A stretch of DNA of 45,438 bases from Mycobacterium sp. NAZ190054 (GCF_001545925.1 NZ_LMVQ01000046.1:1-45438), one strand, 5' to 3'; numbered from the stretch's first letter, positions 24,985-34,172 are shown. Notes: generated by a model not told the origin, from the letters alone. Translations and numbers: made by a program.

Positions 24985-26640
24985 TCAGATGGCGGGTGCG
25001 TCCGCGTTGCTCGGTGTGGTGCGCTGCTCGACGATGTCGGCGAAACGTCGGGAGATGTACTCACCCGCGCGCACCGACAGCGCCCCGATCGTCGAGGTCG
25101 GATTGACCGCGCCGCCCGTGGTGAGGGAGCTGCCGTCCACCACGAAAAGGTTTGGCACATCCCAGGTCTGGTGCCACTTGTTGGTCACCGAGTCCTGGGG
25201 GTTGTTGCCCATCCGGCACGTGCCCATCAGGTGCCACCCCGGCGGCGGGTGGAGCACCCCGGTGTCGTTGGTCTCGACGGCGCCGAGTGCCCGTGCCGCG
25301 TCGAAGATGCGGTCGATGCCGAAGTTGGCCAGGGCGATGTCGTTCGGGTGCGGTTCCCAGTTCACCCGGGCGGCGGGCAGGCCACTCGTGTCCTTGGCGT
25401 CGGGATCGAGTGTCACACAGTTGGTCTCGACCGGCAGGTCCTCACCGAACATGAAGACCATCAGGTGGTTGCCGAAGTGGTCGTTGAAGTGCTTGCGGTG
25501 GCCGTCGCCCCACGGGGCGACGTAGCCGGTGTGGCTGCCCATCGCCGAGAACGCCGCACCGAAGCTGCGGGCCACCTGCATCCCGAATCCGTTGACGAAT
25601 CCGCGGTTGGTGTCGGTGTGGTAGAACTCATGCGAGTACAGGGGTGCCCCGAAAGCGCCCTTGTAGCCCTCCATCGGGGTGTCGAACCACGCATCGCAGA
25701 ACGCGAAGATGTGGTGCATCAGGTACTTTCCGACCAGCCCGTTGCTGTTCGCCAACCCGTCCGGATGACCCTTCTGCGCGCTCATCAGCAGCAGCCGGGG
25801 AGTCCCGATACCGCTGGCCGCGACGACGACGATCTTCGCCGAGACCTGATGGCGCGCACCGGTTCTGGTGTCGATGTAGGTGGCCCCGGTCGCTTTGCCG
25901 TTCTTCGCGTGGATCTGTTCCACCCGGGCATGGGTGCGCAGGTCGGCGCCCAGCGGGATCGCGATCGGCCAGTGGGTGTGGGTCGGGGTGCTCAGTGACC
26001 CGGTGGGGCTGCCGGACAGCTCGTTGCCCGCCGCGATGTCCGCCTCGCGTCCCTCACGCGGGCGCGTGATGATCGCGTTGTCGGACGGCCACCAGTGCCA
26101 TCCGAGCCCGCCCAGCGCCTTGGCGAAGTTGCGCCCGAGTTTCCCGGGCAGGACCGGAGGATCGCGGTCGACGCCGGTGCGGTCCGGATAGGACGGGTCG
26201 CCGACCATGCCGGAGATCCCGTAGATGGCGTCGTTCTCGTCGTAGTACGGCGCGAGTTCCTCGTAGCTGATCGGCCAGTCGATGGTCCCTTCGAGCCCGT
26301 GCTCGGTGCCCTTGCGGAAGTCGACCGGCTTGTACCGCGGCCAGTGTCCCGCGTAGTGCATCGTGCTGCCGCCCACGTTGTTCATCAGGTACGGCGTCGT
26401 GAATCCGGTGACCGGATAGTCCTCGGGAAGTCCGCGGACATTCGGGTCGTAGGCCCAGCCGCGCTGCTTCTCGATCTCCCATTCCCGGTGATAGTGCGGG
26501 TGTTCCGGTGGGGTGACCCACGGGCCCTGCTCGAGGCAGGTGACCTTGTAACCGGCCTGGACGAGCTTGAGGGTGACGCCGGCCCCGCCAGGTCCGGAGC
26601 CGATCACCAGGACGTCGGTCTCGTCGATCGTGGAAGTCAT
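24985..26640 (-). CDS. mpdB: GMC oxidoreductase, probable 2-methyl-1,2-propanediol dehydrogenase
   Basis: A 551-residue FAD enzyme of the glucose-methanol-choline family. FAD motif VIGSGPGGAG begins at residue 13, NNVGGSTMHYAGHWPR forms the flavin-covering region, and the C-terminus has the active-site pair in PPPGWHLMGTCRMG and GGAVNPTSTIGALSV. AAGGAG precedes ATG 26640, which overlaps the upstream stop by 4 bases. The gene order aldehyde dehydrogenase, small protein, GMC oxidoreductase matches mpdC-orf1-mpdB recalled from Mycobacterium austroafricanum IFP 2012, where MpdB oxidises 2-methyl-1,2-propanediol. Family certain, substrate by synteny. Confidence 0.87.
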   Translation of the reverse strand: MTSTIDETDVLVIGSGPGGAGVTLKLVQAGYKVTCLEQGPWVTPPEHPHYHREWEIEKQRGWAYDPNVRGLPEDYPVTGFTTPYLMNNVGGSTMHYAGHWPRYKPVDFRKGTEHGLEGTIDWPISYEELAPYYDENDAIYGISGMVGDPSYPDRTGVDRDPPVLPGKLGRNFAKALGGLGWHWWPSDNAIITRPREGREADIAAGNELSGSPTGSLSTPTHTHWPIAIPLGADLRTHARVEQIHAKNGKATGATYIDTRTGARHQVSAKIVVVAASGIGTPRLLLMSAQKGHPDGLANSNGLVGKYLMHHIFAFCDAWFDTPMEGYKGAFGAPLYSHEFYHTDTNRGFVNGFGMQVARSFGAAFSAMGSHTGYVAPWGDGHRKHFNDHFGNHLMVFMFGEDLPVETNCVTLDPDAKDTSGLPAARVNWEPHPNDIALANFGIDRIFDAARALGAVETNDTGVLHPPPGWHLMGTCRMGNNPQDSVTNKWHQTWDVPNLFVVDGSSLTTGGAVNPTSTIGALSVRAGEYISRRFADIVEQRTTPSNADAPAI

Positions 26641-27302
26641 TTCGCGTTCTCCTTGTTCTGCTGCGACTGCAGCCACGTCAACTTGCTGAGGTCGACCCGC
26701 ACGACGTCCTCGGTGCGGACGTATCCGGAGCCCTGGCCGGCCGTGGCCAGCGCCTCGTCGTCCCAGTCCTCGATGCAGTGCAGGTAGCCGTAGGGCAGGG
26801 GCGGGCCGTGATAGTCGCGCCCGGCCGGGATCTCGCGCTGGATGGCGGCGGTGACGGCATTCGCCGAGTAGTAGCCGTAGTAGACGAGACTGCGGATCTT
26901 GCCGAAGAACTCCTCCGACTCCTTCTCCAGCCGCTTGACCTCCTCGACGCGGCTGTCGGCGTCGGCGTGCGCGAACTCCGCGCCGAGGTGGGCCAGTGAA
27001 GCCTTGAGCTCGTCCTCCTCCAGGTACGGAAAGTGCTTGGCGCGGAACCCGGTCGGCGTCGTGTAGCGGCCGAAGAAGTCGACGATGCCGACTTCACTGG
27101 GGGCCGGGAATCCGTCGCCGGGCGGGATCAGCGTGTCGGCGAGGGCTTTGATGACGGAGGTCTCGGTCTCGTCGAACCGGACCGGGGTGGCCAGACCACC
27201 CAGCCGCGGGCGGCCCAGTTCGAAGTGCGGTTGGTCGGGACGGTCCTCGCCCAGCGCCGGCGCCCCGAGCGGGGCGCCCACCAAGGGCTCTTCCTGGCTC
27301 AT
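26637..27302 (-). CDS. gluconate 2-dehydrogenase subunit 3-like protein
   Basis: A 221-residue soluble partner of the GMC oxidoreductase. The segment VIKALADTLIPPGDGFPAPSEVGIVDF is characteristic of the gluconate 2-dehydrogenase subunit 3 family, which stabilises or assists GMC flavoproteins. No Tat or Sec signal is seen, so the complex is likely cytoplasmic, unlike classical periplasmic gluconate dehydrogenases. ATG 27302 has AAGGAG 6 bases upstream. It corresponds in position to orf1 of the mpd cluster. Confidence 0.85.
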   Translation of the reverse strand: MSQEEPLVGAPLGAPALGEDRPDQPHFELGRPRLGGLATPVRFDETETSVIKALADTLIPPGDGFPAPSEVGIVDFFGRYTTPTGFRAKHFPYLEEDELKASLAHLGAEFAHADADSRVEEVKRLEKESEEFFGKIRSLVYYGYYSANAVTAAIQREIPAGRDYHGPPLPYGYLHCIEDWDDEALATAGQGSGYVRTEDVVRVDLSKLTWLQSQQNKENAK

Positions 27303-27358
27303 CGCTTTCTCCTTCTTTCGTGTGTTGGGTTGAGCAGACGGAAGATCGGCAGGACACG

Positions 27359-28873
27359 TCACAGCGGGGCGGCTGACCAGTCGGTCGTCTTGGCCGGTGA
27401 CCTGTCGAGGTTGACCCCGATGTGCTTGACCTGGGTGTAGCCGTGGACGGCCTCCAGCCCCTCTTCCCGGCCGATCCCGCTCTGTTTGTGGCCACCGTGC
27501 GGGGTCATGGGCAGCTCGCCGAACCAGTCGTTGATCATCACCGAGCCCACCTGCAGGCGCTTGGCGGTGTTGAGCGCATCGGTGATGTCCCGGCACCACA
27601 GCACGGCGAACAGACCGTATTCGGAGTCGTTGATCGTCTCGACCAGGTCGTCGACGGACGACCAGCGCATGACCGCGGTGACGGGACCGAAGATCTCCTC
27701 GCGGGCGATCCGCGAGTCCTTCGGGACGTCGACGAAGACCGTCGGCTCCACGAAGAAACCGCCGCTCGGGGTGTGTGCGGGCTCGCCACCACCGAAGAAC
27801 AGCGTCGCCTCCTGCTTGCCGACTTCGATGTACTCCCGGACCCTGTCGTAGTGCTTCTTCGACGCCAGGGGTCCCATCTGGGTTTCCTCGTCGAAGGGGT
27901 CGCCGACGGTGGCCGTGCGTAGCCGGGCGACGAGCATCTCCAGGAACCGGTCAGCGATGTCCTCGTGAAGGAACAGCCGGCTGCCGGCGACGCAGACCTG
28001 GCCGGCGCGTGAGCAGAAGCCCTGGACCGCGACCTCGACGGCGTCCTCGAGCGGGGCGTCGGGAAACACGACCAGCGGGCTTTTCCCGCCGAGCTCCAGG
28101 TTCACCTGCGCGATGTGCCGGCCACCGAGGCGGGCGATCTCGCGTCCCGTCTCGGTGGAGCCGGTGAAGGTGATGCCCCGCACCTCGGGGTGAGCCGCCA
28201 GTTCCGCCCCCGCCTCGGCGCCGTAGCCGGTGACCACGTTGAAGACGCCCTTGGGGAACCCGGCGGCGTGCACCAGCTCGGCGAATTTCAGTGCCGACAG
28301 CGACGTGTCCTCGGCGGGCTTGATCACACACGTGTTGCCCAACGCCAGCGCCGGTGCGATCGAACGCACGAGGATCAGCAGCGGATAGTTCCACGGGATG
28401 ATGTGCGCCGTGACGCCGAGCGGTTCGAGCAGTGTGAAGCTGAGCTTGTTGCCCGGGACCGTGATCGTGCGTCCCCCGATCTTGTCGGCCGCGCCCGCCC
28501 AGTACTCCAGCCACATCGGCATCGCACCCACCAGTTCGCGGGCCTTGGCGAGGTAGTGGCCGGAGTCCATCGCCTCGATGCGTGCCAGCTCCTCGGCGTT
28601 CTCGGTCACCAGTTCGGCGAGCCGCCGCAGCAGGGCGGCCCGGGCGATCGCGTCGGTGAACTGCCACTCCACGGCCGCGTCGGCGGCCGCCCGGACCGCG
28701 GCGTCGACATCCGCGGCGTCACCACGGGGCACCTCGGTGATGGTCCGTCCGGTGCTCGGTTCGATGGTCGGGAACGTGGCGCCGCCACGTGCCGGACACC
28801 ATTCGCCGTCGATGTACATCAGGGCCGGGGTCGTCGTGCGGTTCTCGGTGTCGGCGGAGAGCGTCTGGGTCAT
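27359..28873 (-). CDS. mpdC: aldehyde dehydrogenase, probable hydroxyisobutyraldehyde dehydrogenase
   Basis: A 504-residue NAD(P)-dependent aldehyde dehydrogenase. PWNYPLLILVRSIAPALALGNT, ITFTGSTETGREIA, catalytic Glu in NLELGGKSP, catalytic Cys in FCSRAGQVCVAG, and EEIFGPVTAV are all present. It would convert 2-hydroxyisobutyraldehyde to 2-hydroxyisobutyrate. ATG 28873 lacks a close ribosome site; GTG 28885, with GGAG four bases upstream, is a real alternative that adds four residues. It is divergent from the GAF regulator. Confidence 0.88.
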   Translation of the reverse strand: MTQTLSADTENRTTTPALMYIDGEWCPARGGATFPTIEPSTGRTITEVPRGDAADVDAAVRAAADAAVEWQFTDAIARAALLRRLAELVTENAEELARIEAMDSGHYLAKARELVGAMPMWLEYWAGAADKIGGRTITVPGNKLSFTLLEPLGVTAHIIPWNYPLLILVRSIAPALALGNTCVIKPAEDTSLSALKFAELVHAAGFPKGVFNVVTGYGAEAGAELAAHPEVRGITFTGSTETGREIARLGGRHIAQVNLELGGKSPLVVFPDAPLEDAVEVAVQGFCSRAGQVCVAGSRLFLHEDIADRFLEMLVARLRTATVGDPFDEETQMGPLASKKHYDRVREYIEVGKQEATLFFGGGEPAHTPSGGFFVEPTVFVDVPKDSRIAREEIFGPVTAVMRWSSVDDLVETINDSEYGLFAVLWCRDITDALNTAKRLQVGSVMINDWFGELPMTPHGGHKQSGIGREEGLEAVHGYTQVKHIGVNLDRSPAKTTDWSAAPL

Positions 28874-28912
28874 GTGAGTCAGCACACATCTCCGGGACCG
28901 GCGCCTGCAACG

Positions 28913-28928
28913 GTTACAACGCGTTACA
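28913..28928. repeat. GTTACA direct repeats, candidate regulator site
   Basis: GTTACA occurs at 28913-28918 and 28923-28928, one helical turn apart, in the spacer between the aldehyde dehydrogenase and its divergent regulator. Confidence 0.4.
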
Positions 28929-28945
28929 TCCGCGCTGGACAGGAA

Positions 28946-28972
28946 TTGACGGACGAATCGATTCGCTACCCT
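28946..28972 (+). promoter_or_regulatory. promoter of the GAF regulator
   Basis: TTGACG (28946-28951) and TACCCT (28967-28972), spacer 15. The spacer is shorter than ideal, so the call is tentative. Confidence 0.4.
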
Positions 28973-29012
28973 GTACCGAGGCACACGGCTATGACGGAGA
29001 GCACAACCAGCA

Positions 29013-30344
29013 ATGATGCGTAGTCCCGCTCACCCCGAACCGGCCATCGCGCCCGGGCAGGATCCGCGCAGCTATGCGCGGCTGATGGCCGCGGTCTACG
29101 AGGCCACCATGGCCGGTGCCCGCGCGCCGGCCCGTCCACGACGGGTCATCTGGGAATCGTGGCAGCGGATGATCACCAAGGGCCTGCGGCCGGATCGCCG
29201 CACGCCGCCGGTGGCGGAGACCGACACGGTGGAGGCCCTGCGGAGGGACTCCGGGCTGACGTCGGTGGTCGAGGACATGACGCGCGGCCTGGACTCCCTG
29301 GTGTCGACGGGTGACAACATCGTGGCCCTCGCCGACGCGCGGGGCCGGGTGCTCTGGCGGTCGGGCGCGCCGAAGGTGCTGGCCAACGCCGACAAGCTCG
29401 GGTTCGTCGAAGGCGCGGACTGGGCGGAGAAGACCGTGGGCACCAACGCCCTTGGCACCGCGTTGATCTCGCAGCGCGCGGTACAGGTCTTCTGCGCCGA
29501 GCACTACAACCGCAACCAGCATCCATGGACCTGCGCCGGTGCCCCGATCCGTGATCCGCGCACCGGCCGGGTCCTCGGGGTGGTCGACGTGACCGGCCCG
29601 GCGGCCACCGTGCATCCCACCACCGTCGCCCTCATCGACGCCGTCGCCCGGCTGGCCGAGTCCCGCCTGCGCGAGCAGCGCGACGACCAGCTCAACCGGC
29701 TGCGGACCATCGCCGCGCCGATCCTGGCCCGGATCGGGTCTCCCGCGTTGGCCGTCGATGCCGACGGCTGGGTGGCGGCCGTCGACTCGATGCCGGTGCG
29801 CAACCGGATACTGCTTCCGTCCGACCTGGAACCCGGGCACGTGTGGGTGCCGTCGCTGGGTACCTGCGACGTCGAAACGCTGCCGGGCGGCTGGTTGGTC
29901 CGTGTCGTCGGCGACGATACGGAGCAGACCGTCTCGCGGGTGACGCTCGATCTGCACGACAGTGCCGCACGCGTGCTGACCATGACCGGCCAGTACGGCA
30001 ACTGGCGACATGACATCTCGCTGCGGCACGCCGAGATTCTGCTGATCCTCGCGTCGAGGCCCGACGGCCGGTCGGCGCCCGAACTGGCCGTCGACCTCTA
30101 CGGTGATCCCAGCCGTGTCGGGGCGGTCCGGGTCGAGATGAGCCGTCTGCGAAAGCAATTCGCGGGACTCATCAGCGGCAGGCCGTATCGGTTCGCCGAC
30201 TCCACCGTCGTCGAGGTCCGCTACCCGGACGAGCGCTCAGAACTCCTGGCGCCCTCGGTCGCGCCGGCGGTGCAGGCGCTCCGCGTCAGCCGGCCGGCAC
30301 CACATCGAGCGTGCGAGGTCCGTGGACGCCCTCCACTCGATTGA
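29013..30344 (+). CDS. GAF-domain transcriptional regulator
   Basis: A 443-residue regulator. The N-terminal part resembles the AcoR-type sensor region (IWESWQRMITKGLRPD), followed by a GAF-like domain with KTVGTNALGTALISQRAVQVFCAEHYN and APIRDPRTGRVLGVVDVTG. There is no AAA+ sigma-54 domain. The C-terminal part (LRHAEILLILASRPDGRSAPELAVDLYGD) looks like a winged helix. Proteins of this layout are often divergent from aldehyde dehydrogenase genes in actinobacteria. It probably activates the mpd-like operon in response to a diol or aldehyde. ATG 29013 and 29016 are adjacent alternatives; a 10-codon open frame (28991-29023) overlaps the start. Confidence 0.85.
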   Translation: MMRSPAHPEPAIAPGQDPRSYARLMAAVYEATMAGARAPARPRRVIWESWQRMITKGLRPDRRTPPVAETDTVEALRRDSGLTSVVEDMTRGLDSLVSTGDNIVALADARGRVLWRSGAPKVLANADKLGFVEGADWAEKTVGTNALGTALISQRAVQVFCAEHYNRNQHPWTCAGAPIRDPRTGRVLGVVDVTGPAATVHPTTVALIDAVARLAESRLREQRDDQLNRLRTIAAPILARIGSPALAVDADGWVAAVDSMPVRNRILLPSDLEPGHVWVPSLGTCDVETLPGGWLVRVVGDDTEQTVSRVTLDLHDSAARVLTMTGQYGNWRHDISLRHAEILLILASRPDGRSAPELAVDLYGDPSRVGAVRVEMSRLRKQFAGLISGRPYRFADSTVVEVRYPDERSELLAPSVAPAVQALRVSRPAPHRACEVRGRPPLD

Positions 30345-30388
30345 GGGCCGTGTGGTCGGATCACCAGACGCAACATTAGTGTGACCCC

Positions 30389-30910
30389 ATGGCTGAGCCG
30401 CTGATTCTTGCCGTCCACGGCCACACCCCTCGTGTGCACCCGGAGAGCTGGGTGGCGCCCAACGCCTCAGTGGTCGGCAATGTGCGGCTGGCGCAGAAGG
30501 TCAGCATCTGGTACTCGGCGACGCTGCGCGCGGAGTTCGACCCCATCGACGTCGGTCCGGGGTCGAACGTGCAGGACGGTGCCACGATCCACGCCGACCC
30601 CGGCTTCCCGGTCACGATCGGCGCGCGGGTGACCGTCGGCCACAACGCGGTGCTGCACGGGTGCACCGTCGGAGATGACTGCCTGATCGGGATGGGGGCG
30701 ATCGTCGGCAACGGCGCGACGATCGGCGCCGGCTCGCTGGTGGCACCCGGTGCTGTTCTGCCGCAGGGGTTTTCAGTTCCGCCGCGCTCGCTGGTGGCCG
30801 GCGTGCCGGCCAAGGTTCGCCGGGAACTGAGCACCGAGGAGATCCAGGTGGCGGGCATCAACGCACCGGCCTACGAATACCTGCTCGGTGTCCATCGCGC
30901 CGCGGACTGA
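30389..30910 (+). CDS. gamma-carbonic anhydrase-like hexapeptide protein
   Basis: A 173-residue left-handed beta-helix protein with repeated hexapeptides (VAPNASVVGNV, IGMGAIVGNGATIGAGSLVAPGAVL). Three candidate zinc His are at 68 (TIHAD), 85 (VGHNAV) and 90 (VLHGC), the spacing of gamma-carbonic anhydrase-like YrdA proteins. Catalytic activity is uncertain, as many of these have lost it. The start gives the standard length. It ends 11 bases from the convergent monooxygenase. Confidence 0.9.
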   Translation: MAEPLILAVHGHTPRVHPESWVAPNASVVGNVRLAQKVSIWYSATLRAEFDPIDVGPGSNVQDGATIHADPGFPVTIGARVTVGHNAVLHGCTVGDDCLIGMGAIVGNGATIGAGSLVAPGAVLPQGFSVPPRSLVAGVPAKVRRELSTEEIQVAGINAPAYEYLLGVHRAAD

Positions 30911-30921
30911 GGCGTCCCCGA

Positions 30922-32133
30922 TCAGTACGCCGCGAGCGCGAGCTTCTTGTCGGTCTCCCATGCGGGCAACGGCACGCCGAGTCGCTCGCCGACACCGAGC
31001 AGCGAGAAGAAGGCCCGGGTCCCCTGCTCCTGCAGCCAGACGCGGACCTTGCCGCCGCTGGGAGCGGCGAACGCCGTGCTGTATTTCCCCACACTCTGGC
31101 TGTTCCGGACGAAGCGGCGGGTGGCCGTCTCGTAGGCGGGAAAGGCGATGGTGTGGTCGCCTTTCGCGGCGTTGAGTTCCCCGGCGAGGGTGTACGCCCC
31201 GATCAACGCCAGGCCCGTGCCCTGCCCGGTCATCGGATCGGGGCAGTAGCCGGCGTCGCCGACCAGCGCCACCCGGCCCGAGGTCCACGCGTCCATGCGG
31301 ATCTGCATCGACGGCGCGATGTGGAAGTCCCGGGCGTCCCGCATGGCCCGCAGCAGTTGCGGCACGTGCCACCCGTCACCGGCAAAGACCTCTTCCACCA
31401 ACGCCACCCGGTCGTCGCGGGTCATGCCGCGCACGGGGAGCGGCTCCGTGCTCCGGATCAGGAACAACCCCTCGAGCTCGGCGTTGCCGGGGAAGGTCGT
31501 GATCGCACAACCCCTTTTCGGCCACACATGCCACGTCATGGTGTCCCGGAGGCCGAGGAAATTGTCGACGGTGAAGATGACCAGGTTGGTCCCGAGGTAG
31601 TGGCTGTGGTCGTCTCTGCTGCCCATGACGAGCGACCGCACGTTGGAGTGCAGACCGTCGGCGCCGATGACGAGATCGACGTGGCGGGGCGGACTGTTCT
31701 CGAACGTGACCTCGACGCCGTCGCCGGTTGCCGTGATGCCGGTGACGGATTCGTCGAAGACGTACTCGACGTCGTCACGGACGTGCTCGTAGAGCAGTTC
31801 ACACAGCGCGCCACGTTTGACGGCGAAACCGGCCCGCTGCGGGTCGGTGGTGGAGCCGCCCGTCACCATCGACACCGGACGGTTCCGGCGGCCGAGGTAG
31901 AAGGTCGGATTCGGTGGTGGCCCGCCTACGGCGCGGGCACGGTCGAGCAGGCTCATGCGATGCAGTGCCTCGACGCCCACCCCGGACATCTCGATGCGCT
32001 GTCCGCCGGTGCGGATCGACGGCGCACGCTCCACGATGATCGGTGTGAACCCATAGCGGTGTAACCAGTACGCCAGAGCAGGCCCCGCGATACCACCGCC
32101 GGAAATGAGAACGGTCTGGTTGCGTAGTTGCAC
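30922..32133 (-). CDS. FAD-dependent monooxygenase
   Basis: A 403-residue group A flavin monooxygenase. GGGIAGPALAYWL near residue 12 is the dinucleotide motif, VIGADGLHSNVRS is the DG motif contacting both FAD and NAD(P)H, and GDAGYCPDPMTGQGTGLALIGAYTLAGEL is the GD motif. Residue pattern and length are close to TetX-like and aromatic hydroxylase relatives. Substrate unknown. It is convergent with the carbonic-anhydrase-like gene and follows the XRE regulator gene, 85 bases away on the same strand. Confidence 0.9.
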   Translation of the reverse strand: MQLRNQTVLISGGGIAGPALAYWLHRYGFTPIIVERAPSIRTGGQRIEMSGVGVEALHRMSLLDRARAVGGPPPNPTFYLGRRNRPVSMVTGGSTTDPQRAGFAVKRGALCELLYEHVRDDVEYVFDESVTGITATGDGVEVTFENSPPRHVDLVIGADGLHSNVRSLVMGSRDDHSHYLGTNLVIFTVDNFLGLRDTMTWHVWPKRGCAITTFPGNAELEGLFLIRSTEPLPVRGMTRDDRVALVEEVFAGDGWHVPQLLRAMRDARDFHIAPSMQIRMDAWTSGRVALVGDAGYCPDPMTGQGTGLALIGAYTLAGELNAAKGDHTIAFPAYETATRRFVRNSQSVGKYSTAFAAPSGGKVRVWLQEQGTRAFFSLLGVGERLGVPLPAWETDKKLALAAY

Positions 32134-32146
32134 TCTGTTCAGTCCC

Positions 32147-32173
32147 GTCGTGTCGAATCAGCTTTCACACGAC
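32147..32173. repeat. inverted repeat GTCGTGT-N13-ACACGAC
   Basis: A perfect 7-bp inverted repeat 14-40 bases upstream of the monooxygenase start. It may be an operator, or the terminator of the regulator gene. Confidence 0.4.
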
Positions 32174-32218
32174 AGGTTACGGGCCTGGCAGCGGTGTTTC
32201 AGCTTCGTTTCTGCCCGG

Positions 32219-33061
32219 TCAGTGAGGCCGGCCGACGGTGTGGTCGCCCACCACGGCGAGCAGGCGTAGATCCTCCTGCGCTGACGTTCCGGCGGGCGGG
32301 GTGAGCACCACCAGCTGCTGACCGTCCGTCGTCGCCAGCACTTCGCAATCCAAGGTGATGGGCCCTACCACCGTCTGGAAAGTCTTGCGCTGCATACGGC
32401 GGATGGCCACCTCGTGCCGCGCCCACAGCTCGGCGAACTCGGTGCTGTGCGCCAGCAGGCTGTCGACCAGTTCACGCATGTCCGCATCGGCGCGTCTGCG
32501 CGCCCACGCCGCACGCAGGTCCGCCACCATCACTCGGCTGTGCTCGTCGTGTTCGGCGGCCGGAACCCGTTGGCGCGTCACCGGATCGGTGAACCACCGC
32601 CACGTGAGGCTGGCCCGCAGCCCCGTCTCGTCGGTGACGAGGTCACCCATCAGCAGCCTGGCCATCTCGTTCTGTGCGAGCAGGATCCCGGTGTCGGTCG
32701 CCACGAACGCGGCGGCGTCACCCATCCGGTCGAGGACGTAGAGCAGGGCGGGACGCACGTGTATCGACAGCCCGCCGCGGTCCGGGACGGCGTGGCCGGC
32801 GAGTCGGTAGAGGTGATCCCTCTGGTCGTCGGTGAGGCGCAGCGCCCGGGCCAGCGCCCGCAGCATCTGGGGCGACGGCTGCGGGCTGCGCGACTGCTCC
32901 AGCCTGCTGTAGTAGTCGACCGACATCCCGGTCAGCTGTGCCACCTCTTCGCGTCGCAGGCCCGCGGTGCGGCGGCGGACACCGGCGGCCAGGCCGACGT
33001 CGGCCGGGCTGATCGCCTCCCGTCGGCGGCGCAGGAACTCCGCCAGCGCATCACGATCCAT
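32219..33061 (-). CDS. XRE-family regulator with MmyB-like ligand domain
   Basis: A 280-residue protein. The N-terminal helix-turn-helix lies in AGLRREEVAQLTGMSVDYYSRLEQSRSPQPS; the C-terminal domain (YVLDRMGDAAAFVATDTGILLAQN, then RVMVADLRAAWARR) matches the MmyB-like ligand-binding fold common in actinobacteria. The ATG at 33061 gives the family length. It is divergent from the AKR-SDR pair, with the palindrome CAGGGA-N7-TCCCTG between, and probably represses those genes. Confidence 0.9.
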   Translation of the reverse strand: MDRDALAEFLRRRREAISPADVGLAAGVRRRTAGLRREEVAQLTGMSVDYYSRLEQSRSPQPSPQMLRALARALRLTDDQRDHLYRLAGHAVPDRGGLSIHVRPALLYVLDRMGDAAAFVATDTGILLAQNEMARLLMGDLVTDETGLRASLTWRWFTDPVTRQRVPAAEHDEHSRVMVADLRAAWARRRADADMRELVDSLLAHSTEFAELWARHEVAIRRMQRKTFQTVVGPITLDCEVLATTDGQQLVVLTPPAGTSAQEDLRLLAVVGDHTVGRPH

Positions 33062-33094
33062 CAGGCCATTGTGGCGCAGGTGGCGCGATCCAGA

Positions 33095-33113
33095 CAGGGA
33101 CTGCCGATCCCTG
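33095..33113. promoter_or_regulatory. palindrome CAGGGA-N7-TCCCTG, putative XRE operator
   Basis: A 6-bp inverted repeat in the 106-base spacer between the XRE regulator and the aldo/keto reductase, the natural site for a divergently acting repressor. Confidence 0.5.
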
Positions 33114-33167
33114 GTTGAACACGTCGTTGTTGCCGTTCCCGTTGCGCCGAAAACTGGCCCTGTGAAC

Positions 33168-34154
33168 ATGAACTCCAGACAACTCGGAACTCTGACCACA
33201 TCGGCATTCGGACTCGGCTGCATGGGCATGTCCGGCGCGTACGGCGCAGCCGACCGCGCCGAGAGCATCGCCACCGTGCACGCCGCGCTCGATGCGGGCA
33301 TCACGCTGCTGGACACCGGCGACTTCTACGGCACGGGGCACAACGAACTTCTGCTCGCCGAAGCGCTACGGTCCAGACCCCGCGACACCTACCAACTCAG
33401 CGTGAAGTTCGGCGCGCAGATGGGGCCAGACGGGGCGTGGCTGGGCTTCGACACCCGCCCGGCCGCGGTGAAGACCGCCGCCGCGTACTCGCTGCAGCGG
33501 CTCGGCACCGACTACCTCGACGTCTACCGGCCAGCGCGCCTCGATCCCACGGTGCCCATCGAGGACACCGTCGGCGCCATCGGTGAACTCGTCGACGCCG
33601 GCCATGTGCGGCACATCGGGCTGTCGGAGGTGGGATCGGAGACCATCCGGCGCGCGGCGGCGGTCCGGCCGATCAGCGACCTGCAGATCGAGTACTCACT
33701 GCTCGACCGCGGCGTCGAACGCGACATCCTCGGCACCTGCCGCGAGTTCGGGATCGGCGTGACGGCCTACGGCGTGCTGTCCCGCGGACTGATCAGCGGG
33801 CACTGGACGAATTCCGCTGGCGCAGAGGGCGACTTCCGGTCCATGTATCCGCGCTTCTCGGGCGCCAACCTGGACCGGAACCTGGCGCTGGTCGACGCGC
33901 TGCGCGGTGTCGCCGCGGACCTCGGCGTGTCGGTGGCGCAGGCCGCGATCGCCTGGGTGGCCTCCCGCGGTGACGACATCGTGCCGTTGATCGGCGCGCG
34001 TACCCGCACCCGGTTGACCGAGGCGCTCGGTGCGGTCGATGTCGCGCTGACCGACGACCAGTCGGCCCGTATGGAAGCCGCGGTCCCGGCCGACAAGGTG
34101 GCCGGTGACCGCTATCCGGCCGCGCAGATGGCCGCGCTGGACTCCGAACGCTGA
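33168..34154 (+). CDS. aldo/keto reductase
   Basis: A 328-residue TIM-barrel NADPH oxidoreductase. Catalytic Asp and Tyr are in LLDTGDFYGTGHNE, and Lys in QLSVKFG. At the place of the catalytic His, usually YYQHRVDP, it reads VYRPARLDP, so the His is absent; I believe this is shared by an actinobacterial subfamily, but it implies altered chemistry. SEVGSETIRRA and the NADP-binding end (PLIGARTRTRLTEALGAVDV) are normal. ATG 33168 is used; GTG 33162 is in frame. It is followed 18 bases later by an SDR gene. Confidence 0.9.
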   Translation: MNSRQLGTLTTSAFGLGCMGMSGAYGAADRAESIATVHAALDAGITLLDTGDFYGTGHNELLLAEALRSRPRDTYQLSVKFGAQMGPDGAWLGFDTRPAAVKTAAAYSLQRLGTDYLDVYRPARLDPTVPIEDTVGAIGELVDAGHVRHIGLSEVGSETIRRAAAVRPISDLQIEYSLLDRGVERDILGTCREFGIGVTAYGVLSRGLISGHWTNSAGAEGDFRSMYPRFSGANLDRNLALVDALRGVAADLGVSVAQAAIAWVASRGDDIVPLIGARTRTRLTEALGAVDVALTDDQSARMEAAVPADKVAGDRYPAAQMAALDSER

Positions 34155-34172
34155 AGAAAGGACGACACACTC

